Of a stretch of DNA of 64,000 nucleotides, positions 1 through 8,620 are shown piece by piece. This DNA is from Arthrobacter sp. U41 (GTDB lineage Bacteria; Actinomycetota; Actinomycetes; Actinomycetales; Micrococcaceae). The DNA lies in NCBI RefSeq assembly GCF_001750145.1, contig NZ_CP015732.1, forward strand, positions 1,612,001-1,676,000. Reading direction: 5' to 3'. The notes beneath the pieces were generated by a model, which did no database searches, had not been told where the DNA came from, and was given only the letters and a program-made list of their open reading frames with translations. Each line of letters begins with the position of its first letter. Position 1 is the stretch's first letter. The translations under genes were made by a program, and so were the position numbers.

Positions 1-1
1 G

Positions 2-1162
2 CTGTTGTTCAACCGGCTGTCCGGGCGCTGGATGCAGGACCACTCCCGGCTCCAACGGCATGTTGGCCTCGCCGTCGCCTACAACGCCTGGCAATACTTC
101 GAGTCCACCCAGGACCGCGGCTGGCTGACCGAACATGGCGCGGAAATCATCGTCGACGTCGCCCGGTTTTTCGCGTCGATGGCGGAGTTTGACCCGGCGG
201 AAGACCGCTTCCACCTCCGGGGCGTCATGGGCCCGGATGAATACCACACCGGAAACCCGGGCGACCCGGGCGGCGGACTGAACGACAACGCGTACACCAA
301 CGTTATGGCAGCCTGGGTGTTCGATCAGGCGGTCTGGATCATGCATTCAGTCCGGGGTTTTGACATGGAGGAACTGCGTACCAGGCTGCTGGTCACCGCC
401 GCCGAGATCGAGGACTGGGAACACCTCAGCCGCCGCATGTTCGTTCCGTTCCACGCCGACGGCGTCATCAGCCAGTTCGACGGCTACGAGGCACTCCGGG
501 AACTCGACTGGAAGCATTACCGCCGGACTTACGGGCTCATCGAGCGGCTGGACCTGATCCTGGAGGCGGAAGGGGACAGCGCCAATCACTACCGGCTGGC
601 CAAGCAGGCCGACGTCCTGATGCTCTTGTATGTCCTGGGCGAGGACCAGCTCATCCAGTTCCTGGCCCGGATGGGCTACACCGTCACCTCCGCCCAGATG
701 GCCGCCACGGTGGACTTCTACCTGGCCAGGACGGCGCACGGATCCACCCTCAGCCGGGTGGCCCACGCGTCTGTCCTGGCGCAGCGGGATCCCGAGCGGG
801 CGTGGGCGGTGTTCCGGGAGGCCCTGGACGCGGACCTGGATGACACCCAGGGCGGAACCACCAGCTCCGGCATCCATCTGGGTGCGATGGCCGGGACGAT
901 CGACGTTATCCAGCGCAGTTTCGCCGGGCTGCGGATCACCAGGGATGCCCTCGACTTCGCGCCCCGGCTGCCCAAAGAGCTCCGCCGGGTGAAATTCCAT
1001 GTCCGCTACCGGGACCAGATGCTCGCCGTCCATCTGGAACTCGACCGCCTGCTGGTGTCGGCGGCCCCCGGCGACGCCGCCCCGGTGCTGGTGCGGGTCG
1101 GTACGCAGCGGGTGCTGCTCCGGGCCGGCCAGGACCATGTGTTTCTGCGCCAGGACAACTGA
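2..1162 (+). CDS. Glycoside hydrolase family 65 phosphorylase, C-terminal part (5' end outside window)
   Basis: The frame is open to the left edge, so the true start lies upstream and about half of a normal 750-800 residue GH65 enzyme is present. The visible part starts in the (alpha/alpha)6 barrel with SGRWMQDHSRLQRHV and carries GVMGPDEYHTG near base 230. Its Glu is the general acid of GH65 phosphorylases. KQADVLMLLY follows near base 600, and then the C-terminal beta-domain. The family phosphorolyses alpha-glucosides such as maltose, trehalose or kojibiose to beta-glucose-1-phosphate plus glucose in the cytoplasm. The specificity residues cannot be judged from this fragment. The next gene is convergent, 20 bases away. 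Confidence 0.9.
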   Translation: MLFNRLSGRWMQDHSRLQRHVGLAVAYNAWQYFESTQDRGWLTEHGAEIIVDVARFFASMAEFDPAEDRFHLRGVMGPDEYHTGNPGDPGGGLNDNAYTNVMAAWVFDQAVWIMHSVRGFDMEELRTRLLVTAAEIEDWEHLSRRMFVPFHADGVISQFDGYEALRELDWKHYRRTYGLIERLDLILEAEGDSANHYRLAKQADVLMLLYVLGEDQLIQFLARMGYTVTSAQMAATVDFYLARTAHGSTLSRVAHASVLAQRDPERAWAVFREALDADLDDTQGGTTSSGIHLGAMAGTIDVIQRSFAGLRITRDALDFAPRLPKELRRVKFHVRYRDQMLAVHLELDRLLVSAAPGDAAPVLVRVGTQRVLLRAGQDHVFLRQDN

Positions 1163-1182
1163 ACCGGCGGGCCCCGGGCCGG

Positions 1183-2190
1183 CTACGGGGAGTCCATCCG
1201 GAGGACGGCCGCGCCCGTGACCCGGTCCTCCGACAGGTCCAGCAGGGCCTGGTCGGCGGCCGAGAACGGATAGGACACCGTCGTGGGGCGCAGCGGGATC
1301 TCCGCGGCGATGCGGAAAAACTCCTCGCCGTCGGCCCGGGTGTTGGCAGTGACACTGCGCAGCTGGCGTTCCTGGAACAGGTCCGTGGCATAGTGCAACG
1401 GCGGAATGTCGCTCAGGTGGATGCCGGCGACGGCGAGGGTGCCGCCCCGGTCCAGGGCCCGCAGGGCCACCGGAACCAGGCCGCCGGCCGGAGCGAAGAG
1501 GATGGCGGAGTCCAGCGGATCCGGCGGCTGCTCATCGGCGCCGCCGGCGAAGGTCGCCCCCAGCTCGAGGGCGAGGCTGCGCGCTTCCTCGGACCGGGTC
1601 ATAACGTACACGCGGGCACCCTGGAAGAGCGCGATCTGTGCCGCCAGATGCGCGGATCCGCCGAAGCCGTAGATCCCCAGCCGTCCGCCGATGGGCAGCT
1701 CGGCACGGAGGAGCGCGCGGTAGCCGATGATCCCCGCGCACAGCAGGGGCGCCGCCTCCTCGTCCGAGAAGCTCGGCGGCAGCCGGTAGGCGAACCTCTC
1801 GGACACCGTGATGAGTTCGGCGTACCCGCCGTCCCGGTCCCAACCGGTGAACACGGGGGTGAGGCAAAGGTTCTCCGCCCCGCGCAGGCAGAAGCGGCAG
1901 GTGCCGCAGGTCCCGCCGAGCCACGGGACCCCGATCCGGTCGCCGGGGGAAAACCGTGTGGCGCGGGACCCGCGCGCGATGACGTCGCCGACGACCTCAT
2001 GGCCCGGGATGACGCCGGGGCGCCGCGGGGCGAGGTCACCCTCGGCCAGATGCAGGTCCGTGCGGCAGACTCCGCACACGCGGACCCGCAGCAGCACTTC
2101 CCCCGGGCCGGGCCGGGGATCGGGGCACTCGTCCGCCACCAGGGGGCCGCTTTTCATCGGCCCGGGCTGTCCTACCCGCCAGGCTCGCAC
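1183..2190 (-). CDS. Zinc-dependent alcohol dehydrogenase (MDR family)
   Basis: This 335-residue medium-chain dehydrogenase has a GroES-like N-terminal domain with catalytic zinc ligands in CGVCRTD (Cys42) and PGHE (His64, Glu65). The structural zinc loop is complete, with Cys95, Cys98, Cys101 and Cys109. A Rossmann motif GFGGSA follows at about 175-180. It probably interconverts primary alcohols and aldehydes with NAD(H). The sequence resembles the AdhA-like enzymes of actinobacteria, in which GFGGSA replaces the more usual GxGGxG. It stands alone between a convergent GH65 gene and a universal stress protein on the same strand. The physiological substrate cannot be read from sequence. Confidence 0.88.
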   Translation of the reverse strand: MRAWRVGQPGPMKSGPLVADECPDPRPGPGEVLLRVRVCGVCRTDLHLAEGDLAPRRPGVIPGHEVVGDVIARGSRATRFSPGDRIGVPWLGGTCGTCRFCLRGAENLCLTPVFTGWDRDGGYAELITVSERFAYRLPPSFSDEEAAPLLCAGIIGYRALLRAELPIGGRLGIYGFGGSAHLAAQIALFQGARVYVMTRSEEARSLALELGATFAGGADEQPPDPLDSAILFAPAGGLVPVALRALDRGGTLAVAGIHLSDIPPLHYATDLFQERQLRSVTANTRADGEEFFRIAAEIPLRPTTVSYPFSAADQALLDLSEDRVTGAAVLRMDSP

Positions 2191-2252
2191 GGGTGTCCTC
2201 CTCTGTTAGAACCTCCAGCTCCCCTCTGAAGGCGGTGGTCCGGTAGAGCGGG

Positions 2253-3179
2253 TCAGCGCGTGATCAGGACGTTGCAGCGCGCCTTGTTCAGGACGGCCGT
2301 GACGGTGTTGCCCGGGCCTCCCGTCCGGTTATGGGTTCCAATCACTAGTGCCTCGGCGTCGCTGGCGGCCGCCAGCAGTTCTTTGGACGCCGCGTGGCCT
2401 TCCCGCAGGTCGACTGAGATCGACAAATGCGGGGCGAGGTTCCGGGCCTCCTCAAGGGTGTGGTCCAGCAGTTCCTGCCCGTGCAGCGGGCCGTGGCGTC
2501 CGTGCCCTTCCCGGGCTCCGCCGCGGGTCTGGTCGATATGGACGATCCGCAGGTCCGTGCCAAGAAATCCGGCCAGCCGGGCGGCGGCGGCCAGCGCCGC
2601 GGAACTCCGGGAGCTCCCGTCGACGCCGACGACGACCGGGGCCGCCGGTTCGCCGGGACTGCGCACCCGGCGGATGACCATCAAGGGACAGGGGGAGGAG
2701 CCTGCCAGAGCGAGGCAGACCGATCCGGCGAGATGCCCCAGCACGCTTCCGAGCCCGCGGCTGCTGACCACCAGGAGCACGGCATCGCGGGCCGCGCCGC
2801 GCAGCACCGGTGCCGGGAGCCCGGTTTCCATGAGGCCTTCGACGGCGGGACCGGTTTCGGCCGCGGGTCCGGCGGGGGCGGGTTCCGCGTCCGCTGGTGC
2901 GGCGGCGCTGCGGGCGGCGTCGAGGGCTGTGCGTGCCAGTTCGATGCCTTCCGCGAGGATCGCCTCGGCTGCGTGCCGCAGTCCGCTGCCTTCCACGCCT
3001 TCGACCGGCCCGAGTTTCTTGGTGAACATGGGCCACACCCAGGCATGCACCACCCGGAGCCGGTGACCTCCGGCGGCCGCGTATCCCGCGGCCCACCGGA
3101 CGGCGTCTTTCGCTGCATCCGACCCGTCGTAACCTACGGCCATGGTGGTGCGTTCTTGCCCCGCAGCGGGTGCCGTCAT
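2253..3179 (-). CDS. Universal stress protein, two UspA domains
   Basis: The 308 residues form two tandem UspA domains. The first opens MAVGYDGSDAAKDAV (about residues 13-28) and ends near SPCPLMVIRR. The second opens VVVGVDGSSRSS (about 185-196) and ends near the C-terminus with IGTHNRTGG. The G-x-D-G-S opening and the G(T/S)xxRG-type loops suggest ATP binding, though the second domain has GTHNRTG in place of the classical GxRGxG. Such proteins accompany stress and dormancy responses in actinobacteria, but no defined reaction can be assigned. A second, longer tandem Usp lies at 22564-23601. Confidence 0.88.
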   Translation of the reverse strand: MTAPAAGQERTTMAVGYDGSDAAKDAVRWAAGYAAAGGHRLRVVHAWVWPMFTKKLGPVEGVEGSGLRHAAEAILAEGIELARTALDAARSAAAPADAEPAPAGPAAETGPAVEGLMETGLPAPVLRGAARDAVLLVVSSRGLGSVLGHLAGSVCLALAGSSPCPLMVIRRVRSPGEPAAPVVVGVDGSSRSSAALAAAARLAGFLGTDLRIVHIDQTRGGAREGHGRHGPLHGQELLDHTLEEARNLAPHLSISVDLREGHAASKELLAAASDAEALVIGTHNRTGGPGNTVTAVLNKARCNVLITR

Positions 3180-3253
3180 GCGTCCTCCCGGTCAGCCGTG
3201 TCCGCCTCCGGGCGGTACTTTGACCCCAGTAGAACGCGGTGGCCGGGAAAGGG

Positions 3254-4420
3254 CTAGGGGCTTTGGTCCCGCGGGTTGCGCGGGTCCGCCTCCGGGGTGT
3301 GCCCGGTGCGCGCGGCGGCCTCCGCGTCCGCCCCGCCGCTCCGTTCACGCAGTTCGCGGCCACGTTTGATGTCTTCCTCTTCGCGCGCCTGCAGCTTGTC
3401 GCTCTGCTTGGTATCCCGGGGCGGCAACTGGATGGTTTCCTCGGCTTCGATCCCGGCCTGGAGCTGGCGGCCGCGTTCCATCTCGGCGTCGAATTCCGCT
3501 CCGAACAGCAGCGACATGTTGAGGATCCAAAGCCACAGCAGCGAGATGATGACGCCGCCGATCGTGCCGTAGGTCTCGTTGTAACTGCTGAAGTTGGCGA
3601 CGTAGAACGCGAAGGCCAACGAGGACAGCAGGAAGATCACCAGGGCGATAAAGGATCCCAGGCTCATCCAGCGGAATTTGGGCTGCTTCACATTGGGTGT
3701 GGCGTAGTAGAGGACGGCGATCGCGAGGACCACGAGCAGCAGCATGACGGGCCACTTGGCGATGTTCCAGGCAACGAGGACGGTCCCGCCCAGGCCCAGC
3801 GCCTTGCCGACGGACTCTGCCACCGGACCGCTCAGGACAAGCATGGCGGCCAGCAGCAGGACAATCAGCACGGTGGCGATGGTGACGCCGAGCATGGTGC
3901 CCCGCAGCTTGATGAACGGCCGGCCCTCGTCGACTTCGTAGATCCGGTTCATGGCCCGGCCAAACGCCCCGACGTAGCCCGAAGCGGACCAGAGGGCAGT
4001 GAGGATGCCGATGACCAGGGTCAGGCCGGCCGCGGAGGAGCTGCTGAGCTGCTCGACCGGCTGGCGGATGGCATCCACCGTTTCTGCGGGCGCGAAGCCC
4101 TGGACGATCTCCAATAGTGCGGACGTGGTCTTCCCGGCATCCCCAAAGATGCCCACCAGGGACACGAGGGCCAGCAGCGCCGGGAAAATTGAGAGAACCG
4201 AGTAATAGGTCAGGGCCGCGGCAAGGTCCGGGCACTGGTCCTTGGTAAATTCGCGCAGTGTCTTCTTGCCGATGTACGTCCACGAGGGTTTGGTGACATC
4301 GGTGGGGCTGTCCGGTTTGCGCGAGTCGTCGGGAGCAGGCGCCGTGCGGGCCTTGGCGGTGCTGCTCTCCTGGGTTTCGGCGTCGGCTGCAGGGTCTGCC
4401 GCGGCGGGGTTCTTGGCCAT
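3254..4420 (-). CDS. YihY/virulence factor BrkB family membrane protein
   Basis: A charged, Ala/Pro-rich N-terminal tail of about 45 residues precedes the conserved YihY start (WTYIGKKTLREFTKDQ, then AAALTYYSVLSIFPALLAL). Several transmembrane helices follow, including one with LIGVLTALWSASGYVGAF-like character, and WLWILNMSLLFGAEFDAEMER ends the membrane domain. The last 60 or so residues are charged and cytoplasmic. The length (388 aa) fits the actinobacterial branch with extra tails. The family was once called ribonuclease BN, but that was a misassignment and its role is unknown. It is the last gene of a same-strand group with DUF3618, holin-like and anchored proteins (3254-6408), which points to an envelope or stress function. 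Confidence 0.9.
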   Translation of the reverse strand: MAKNPAAADPAADAETQESSTAKARTAPAPDDSRKPDSPTDVTKPSWTYIGKKTLREFTKDQCPDLAAALTYYSVLSIFPALLALVSLVGIFGDAGKTTSALLEIVQGFAPAETVDAIRQPVEQLSSSSAAGLTLVIGILTALWSASGYVGAFGRAMNRIYEVDEGRPFIKLRGTMLGVTIATVLIVLLLAAMLVLSGPVAESVGKALGLGGTVLVAWNIAKWPVMLLLVVLAIAVLYYATPNVKQPKFRWMSLGSFIALVIFLLSSLAFAFYVANFSSYNETYGTIGGVIISLLWLWILNMSLLFGAEFDAEMERGRQLQAGIEAEETIQLPPRDTKQSDKLQAREEEDIKRGRELRERSGGADAEAAARTGHTPEADPRNPRDQSP

Positions 4421-4503
4421 GGGAGTTCTTCCTTCGGGGATTAAGTGCCACGGCCGGCCGTACGGCGCGTGAGCGCAGGACGGCCGGCCGGGTTGGAACG
4501 GAA

Positions 4504-5112
4504 TCAGACGTGCCGGACGTTGTCCTTGGCTTCGGCGGTCCGGTCCTTGACGTCCGTCACCGCGCCCTGGCCCTCGGCCTTGACGTGCTCGGTGGCGTCA
4601 GCGGCGGTGGCCTTGACGTTTTCCATGGCAGCCTGGGCGGGCTCCTTGAGTCCTTCCGCCACGTGCTTGGCGGCCTCGGTGAGTTCCGTGGTGAGCGGCT
4701 CGGCCGCGGTTTTCAGGGCATCCGCGGCTTCGCGTTCCTTCTGGCTGGGCGGGATCAGCGAGGAGACCAGCAGGCCGGCCCCGAAGGCCATCAGCCCGGC
4801 GGCCAGGGGGTTGCCCTGGGTCTTGGTCTTCACCTGGGTGGGGGCGTCCCCGATCGCCGAACCGGCGTCGCTGAGGCGCGCACCGGCGGTGCCCGTGGCG
4901 GAATGGACATTGCCCGCGGTGTGGTCGGTAGCTCCCATGACTTTCTCCTTCACTCCGAAGACGGCGTCGCGCACGTTTTCTTTGACTCTGTCCGTTTGCC
5001 GCTGGACGATGTGGGACGGGGTGACCTTGTCCGCCACGGCGTCGACGTTCGTGCCCAGCCGCGCGCGGGTAGCTTCAATATCTGCTCGGATGACATCCGG
5101 GTTTTCACTCAT
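4504..5112 (-). CDS. DUF3618 domain protein
   Basis: The N-terminus NPDVIRADIEATRARLGTNV is the DUF3618 signature. The rest is a long amphipathic, Ala/Glu/Lys-rich helix with a short hydrophobic stretch around NPLAAGLMAFGAGLLVSSLIPP, probably a single membrane segment. The protein likely lies along or across the inner membrane, with coiled-coil segments at both ends. DUF3618 genes in actinobacteria regularly neighbour the Holin-X-like gene, as here (19 bases upstream). The function is unknown. The C-terminal half (KEPAQAAMENVKATAADATEHV) resembles LEA/apolipoprotein-like repeats, consistent with a stress role, but that is inference. Confidence 0.85.
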   Translation of the reverse strand: MSENPDVIRADIEATRARLGTNVDAVADKVTPSHIVQRQTDRVKENVRDAVFGVKEKVMGATDHTAGNVHSATGTAGARLSDAGSAIGDAPTQVKTKTQGNPLAAGLMAFGAGLLVSSLIPPSQKEREAADALKTAAEPLTTELTEAAKHVAEGLKEPAQAAMENVKATAADATEHVKAEGQGAVTDVKDRTAEAKDNVRHV

Positions 5113-5131
5113 CGTGTTTTCCTCGCTGGAT

Positions 5132-5545
5132 CTAGGTGGTGGGTTTGAGCGTGGGCGGGATTTCCTGAAGCGTCTCCGCGGTCTGGGGCATGCCCTTGAT
5201 CGCGTTGAGTTCCTTCCGGCCCAGGGCTGCCAGGACTGCGGCGACGATTCCCCAGATGACTGCGACGACGACGGCAGCCCAGCCCAGCCCCATAACGGTC
5301 CCGAGGGCCCACCAGAGCGCCAGGGACAGGAAGAGCAGGACGAAGTGCCCTGCGACGCCGGCCCCGGCCAGCATCCCGCTGCCCTTGCCGGCGCGGGTCG
5401 CGGACTGCTTCAGTTCGACCTTGGCCAGTTCAACTTCCTGGCGCATCAGGGTGGACATGTCCCGCGTGACGTCACCCAGGAGATCGCCCAGGGACGTGGT
5501 GTCGGCCTTGGCGTGGGCCGCGGTGTGAGGGACTTCGCTGCTCAT
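5132..5545 (-). CDS. Phage-holin-family (Holin-X/DUF1469-like) membrane protein
   Basis: The 137-residue protein has the actinobacterial Holin-X pattern. A soluble N-terminal helix (TSLGDLLGDVTRDMSTLMRQ, then EVELAKVELK) is followed by two long hydrophobic segments: AGVAGHFVLLFLSLALWWAL, and MGLGWAAVVVAVIWGIVAAV. A short cytoplasmic tail follows, ending PQTAETLQEIPPTLKPTT. Despite the family name, no lysis genes are nearby. In actinobacteria these proteins sit in stress/envelope operons with DUF3618, as here. The start codon overlaps the stop of the preceding gene (5542-5545), so the two are translationally coupled. Confidence 0.85.
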   Translation of the reverse strand: MSSEVPHTAAHAKADTTSLGDLLGDVTRDMSTLMRQEVELAKVELKQSATRAGKGSGMLAGAGVAGHFVLLFLSLALWWALGTVMGLGWAAVVVAVIWGIVAAVLAALGRKELNAIKGMPQTAETLQEIPPTLKPTT

Positions 5546-6408
5546 CGACGGCCACCGTCAAAAGGGTCCTCGCGGAGCGGGTCCTGCCGGAGCGGGTCGG
5601 TCACCACGGGCTCCGGGTCCCAGCGGTCCTGACGGCTGCCGCCGGCGACCGGGTCGGTGCCGCGCGGAGCCGGCGGGTAGGTGTCCGCGAAGCCCGCCGT
5701 CGTGGTTTCCGGGGCAGGCATCTGCACGGGCTGCGGCGGAACCGCCATGCCGGTGTCAGGAACCCGGGTGGCCGGCATGCCCGTACCGGCCTGCGCGGTG
5801 GCCGTGGACTCGGGGGCGCCTGCGCTGAGGCTGCGGCTCAGCCGGCCTGCCAGCACACCTGCCCCGGCAGCGAGCAGCAGGAAGGTGCCGGGGCGCTGAC
5901 GGGCAAAGGACTTCACCTCGGTCAGCAGGGAACCCGGATCGCGGCCGTCGAGCCAGCCGGCTACGGCGGAAGACCGCTCGGCCACCTGGCGCACAAGGTC
6001 GGTGGCGACGCCGGGCTGATCGGAGGCGGCGGCCATGGTGTGCAGTTCGGTGGAGATGGAGCGCAGCCCCTCGGCGACTTTGTGCTGCTGTGTGCCGGCC
6101 TGGTCAGTCAGGTCGGATTTCGCCTGGTACAGGAGATCCCTGGCGTTCGTCTTGACCTCTGCGGCGACATTGGCGGCTTCGGTTTTGGCCGTCTCGGCCA
6201 CGTTCTGGGCGGAATCCGTGGCCTGGCGCTTCAGTTCCGCCGCCTCGTCCTTGGCGGCGTCGGTTCTTGACGCCCCGCTGTCGGGAGTGGTGCCGTAGGG
6301 GCTGCCGCCGGTGGCTGGCGGGAGGGTGGTTTCGGCCTGAAGGGGAGTCTGCTGGGTGGCCATCGGTGTGCCGTAGCTTCCGTCCTGGGGCCATTTGTTC
6401 TCTGTCAT
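5542..6408 (-). CDS. Membrane-anchored coiled-coil protein of the DUF3618/holin operon
   Basis: The first gene of the operon encodes 288 residues: a Pro/Thr/Gly-rich leader; an Ala/Lys/Glu-rich amphipathic helix (AAELKRQATDSAQNVAETAK) resembling late-embryogenesis-type repeats; a region RQVAERSSAVAGWLDGRDPG; one predicted membrane segment (PGTFLLLAAGAGVLAGRLSR); and a disordered Pro-rich tail. No enzyme motif is visible. Similar proteins, often annotated as hypothetical, precede the holin-like and DUF3618 genes in Micrococcaceae. An AT-rich promoter-like region with a small palindrome lies just upstream (6463-6500), so all four genes are probably transcribed from there. Confidence 0.8.
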   Translation of the reverse strand: MTENKWPQDGSYGTPMATQQTPLQAETTLPPATGGSPYGTTPDSGASRTDAAKDEAAELKRQATDSAQNVAETAKTEAANVAAEVKTNARDLLYQAKSDLTDQAGTQQHKVAEGLRSISTELHTMAAASDQPGVATDLVRQVAERSSAVAGWLDGRDPGSLLTEVKSFARQRPGTFLLLAAGAGVLAGRLSRSLSAGAPESTATAQAGTGMPATRVPDTGMAVPPQPVQMPAPETTTAGFADTYPPAPRGTDPVAGGSRQDRWDPEPVVTDPLRQDPLREDPFDGGRR

Positions 6409-6462
6409 CTTCGCTCTCTTTTCAAGATCGGCTGCTGATCACAAACCAGCAATAACTGGAGA

Positions 6463-6500
6463 CTAAATAGTAAGCATGATTACTAACAAATGGTAAGTAC
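6463..6500 (-). promoter_or_regulatory. Probable promoter/operator of the 3254-6408 operon
   Basis: In very GC-rich surroundings this stretch is AT-rich. It holds a perfect 6-bp inverted repeat, TAGTAA (6468-6473) and TTACTA (6480-6485), around a 6-base centre. Read on the minus strand, TTACCA and TACTAT are spaced about 18 bases apart and could serve as -35 and -10 boxes, with the palindrome overlapping them as an operator. The position, about 60-90 bases before the start of the first operon gene, fits. No known regulator can be assigned from sequence. Confidence 0.4.
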
Positions 6501-6612
6501 CCTTGGTTGTTTTCTTTCCGTTGGGGACGGCCGCGGCGGATGCGCGGCGGCCGTGAAGGATGCCCCGGCCGGTGAACTAGGCTTGAAAGATGAGCAAAAC
6601 GGTGGCTGGCTG

Positions 6613-7533
6613 ATGGCGAAACGGGGCAGGGCCGCAGGCCGGAGCAACACCGAAAAAGCCGCGGGAGTGGTGGACGTACCCAGGGGAAGCCGCCCCGAAG
6701 GGCCCCTGGAGGGCGTCTACTACATCGATACCGGTGACTGCGAACTGATCGCTGACCAGGACAACTCCAATGGCTGGCTGCTGCGGATCAACGGCGTGAT
6801 GAGTTCGCATATCGACCTGGCCGATCCGTTGTTCCTCGACTTCGAATACATGCGCTGGATCTCGGCCCTGGTGGAATCGCGCTGGCCGCGCGAATCCCGG
6901 CCCAAGCTGCGCGCCCTGCACCTTGGCGGGGGAGCGTGCTCCCTGGCGCGCTACTTCCACGCCGCCTACCCGGAGGCCCGCCAGGTGGTGGTGGAACTCG
7001 ACGGGAAGCTGGCGGAGTACGTCCGGGGCTGGTTCGACCTGCCGAAGGCGCCGCTGATGCGCCTGCGTGTGGGCGAGGCCCGCGAGGTGACCGAAAGCCT
7101 GACCCCGCAGACCCGGGACCTGATCATCCGCGATGTTTTTGCCGGCTCGCTGACGCCCCGGCCGCTCACCACCAAAGAGTTCAACGAACAGGCACAGCGT
7201 GTCCTGGCCCCCGGCGGGATGTACGTGGTGAATTCCGGTGACGCGCCGGACCTGAGGAATGCCCGCGAGGACGCTGCGACCATCGCGGACGCCTTCAAGC
7301 ACACGGTGATCATCGCGGACCCGGCCATGCTCAAGGGCCGGCGCTACGGGAACATGATTATGGCCGGCAGCGACGAACCGTTCGACGACGACCCGGGGCT
7401 GGCCCGGCGCCTGCTGGGCGGCGCGGTGCCCGCCCACATCTGGAATGACGCCAAGGTGAGGGCCTTTGCCGCCGGCGCCCCGGTCCGCCACGACCCGGAG
7501 ACGGTGGACCCCCCGCCGTCGGCTGCTCCGTAA
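6613..7533 (+). CDS. Spermidine-synthase-like Rossmann methyltransferase-fold protein
   Basis: The conserved part starts at GVYYIDTGDCELIADQD and continues with FEYMRWISALVES, the SAM-fold motif LRALHLGGGACSLARYFH, QVVVELDGKL (acidic residue at the end of strand beta2) and RDLIIRDVFAGSLTP. The length is 306 aa from ATG 6613, which I prefer because an upstream frame of about 40 residues (to 6490) shows no conserved character. The fold is that of spermidine synthases and related aminopropyl or methyltransferases. Actinobacterial members of this subfamily are annotated as spermidine synthase, but the activity is not established. The stop codon TAA lies inside an intergenic palindrome shared with the convergent LysR gene. 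Confidence 0.82.
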   Translation: MAKRGRAAGRSNTEKAAGVVDVPRGSRPEGPLEGVYYIDTGDCELIADQDNSNGWLLRINGVMSSHIDLADPLFLDFEYMRWISALVESRWPRESRPKLRALHLGGGACSLARYFHAAYPEARQVVVELDGKLAEYVRGWFDLPKAPLMRLRVGEAREVTESLTPQTRDLIIRDVFAGSLTPRPLTTKEFNEQAQRVLAPGGMYVVNSGDAPDLRNAREDAATIADAFKHTVIIADPAMLKGRRYGNMIMAGSDEPFDDDPGLARRLLGGAVPAHIWNDAKVRAFAAGAPVRHDPETVDPPPSAAP

Positions 7534-7576
7534 CGGCCCTTTTGCGGCCCGAAAACGGCGGTTATGGAGCAGTCGA
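7524..7576. repeat. Dispersed intergenic palindromic repeat, copy 1
   Basis: This imperfect palindrome runs from TGCTCCGTAACGGCC (7524-7538) to GGTTATGGAGCAGTCGAT (7559-7576). Its reverse complement matches the element between hutU and hutH (14449-14508) closely over the outer 25 or so bases: ATCGA(C/T)TGCTCC(A/G)TAAC(C/T)GCCGTTTT. It contains the stop codons of both convergent genes (TAA at 7531-7533; the LysR stop at 7562-7564). It therefore acts as shared 3' end and could form a bidirectional terminator-like hairpin. Confidence 0.7.
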
Positions 7577-8479
7577 TGCGTACCCGCCCCGCCCCATCAG
7601 CGCCTGACGGTGGGACCTCGTCTGTTCGCGCAGCGCCTGCACCAGCGCCGCGACGGCGGGGCGGCGCATGGAGTCGGGCCGCAGCACCATCCAGTACGGC
7701 AACAGTTCGGCGAACTCCTCCGGCAGCAGCCTGACCAGGTCCGGATGCAGGTCCGCCGCGAAACACGGCAGGAAGCCGATCCCTGCACCGGCGCGGGTCG
7801 CCTCCACGTGGACGAAGACGTTGGTGGAGCTCAAACCGTCCCGCATGGTCGGTACAAGACGGCGCGGGGCATCCAGATCGTCCACCTGAAGCATGGAATC
7901 CACGAAGTAGACCAACGAATGGGTGGTCAGTTCCTCGACGGTCGTGGGGGTGCCGTACTCGGCCAGGTAATCGCGGGAGGCATACATGCCGAGCATGTAC
8001 TCGCCGAGACGGGCCGCTGCGGCCCGGTGCACCTGCGGTTCACCAACCACTACTTCGATGTCCAGTCCGGAACGCTGCTGGAGCGCCCGCCGGGTCACGG
8101 TGATGATCTCGACGCTGAGGCCCGGGTGGTCCCGGCGCAACCTGGCCACGGCGGGGGCCGCGATGTAGGCGCTGAAACCGTCCGTTGCGGTCATCCGGAC
8201 GACGCCGGTGATCGGGTCCGGGACACGGCCGGGCTCCTCCAAGGTCCGGATTGCCGCTTCCACCCGTTCAGCCACCTGCACCGCCTCCACGCCGAGATCC
8301 GTGAGCTCCCAGCCGCCCGCGGCGCGGGACAGCACCCGCCCGCCCAGGGCCTTCTCCAGCGCCGCGATCCGGCGCGACACGGTGGTGTGGTTCAGCCCCA
8401 GACTCTGCGCCGCCGTGGTGAACTTCGCGGAACGGGAGACGGCCAGGAGCACGAGCAGGTCATCCGGGTTTGCGTTCAT
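7562..8479 (-). CDS. LysR-family transcriptional regulator
   Basis: This is a full-length LTTR of 305 residues starting at MNANPDDLLVLLAVSRSAKF. The winged HTH is LGLNHTTVSRRIAALEKALG (about residues 28-47), followed by a linker helix and a periplasmic-binding-like effector domain (GVVRMTATDGFSAYIAAPAV and following). I chose ATG 8477-8479 over an upstream in-frame start because LTTRs begin 5-10 residues before the HTH. It is divergent from the 3-hydroxybutyrate dehydrogenase gene with about 140 bases between starts, so it probably controls that gene. The effector is unknown. Its last codons and stop are part of the palindromic repeat at 7524-7576. Confidence 0.9.
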   Translation of the reverse strand: MNANPDDLLVLLAVSRSAKFTTAAQSLGLNHTTVSRRIAALEKALGGRVLSRAAGGWELTDLGVEAVQVAERVEAAIRTLEEPGRVPDPITGVVRMTATDGFSAYIAAPAVARLRRDHPGLSVEIITVTRRALQQRSGLDIEVVVGEPQVHRAAAARLGEYMLGMYASRDYLAEYGTPTTVEELTTHSLVYFVDSMLQVDDLDAPRRLVPTMRDGLSSTNVFVHVEATRAGAGIGFLPCFAADLHPDLVRLLPEEFAELLPYWMVLRPDSMRRPAVAALVQALREQTRSHRQALMGRGGYASTAP

Positions 8480-8620
8480 ATCTGCAATTCTGCACATACG
8501 GGGTGCCGGTTTGACCATTGAATCGCCAACTTTGTGCGGCAATACTCAGTGAAGCTGCTCAGCGCTGTGCACCGCACCTCCTCTGGGCCGTTGACGACCG
8601 CGAACTTGAGGAGAGCAGAC

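Noticed and set aside
5132..5545. Holin-family gene as evidence of a prophage
   Set aside because: No endolysin, tail, capsid or integrase genes adjoin. Its partners are DUF3618 and YihY stress/envelope genes.
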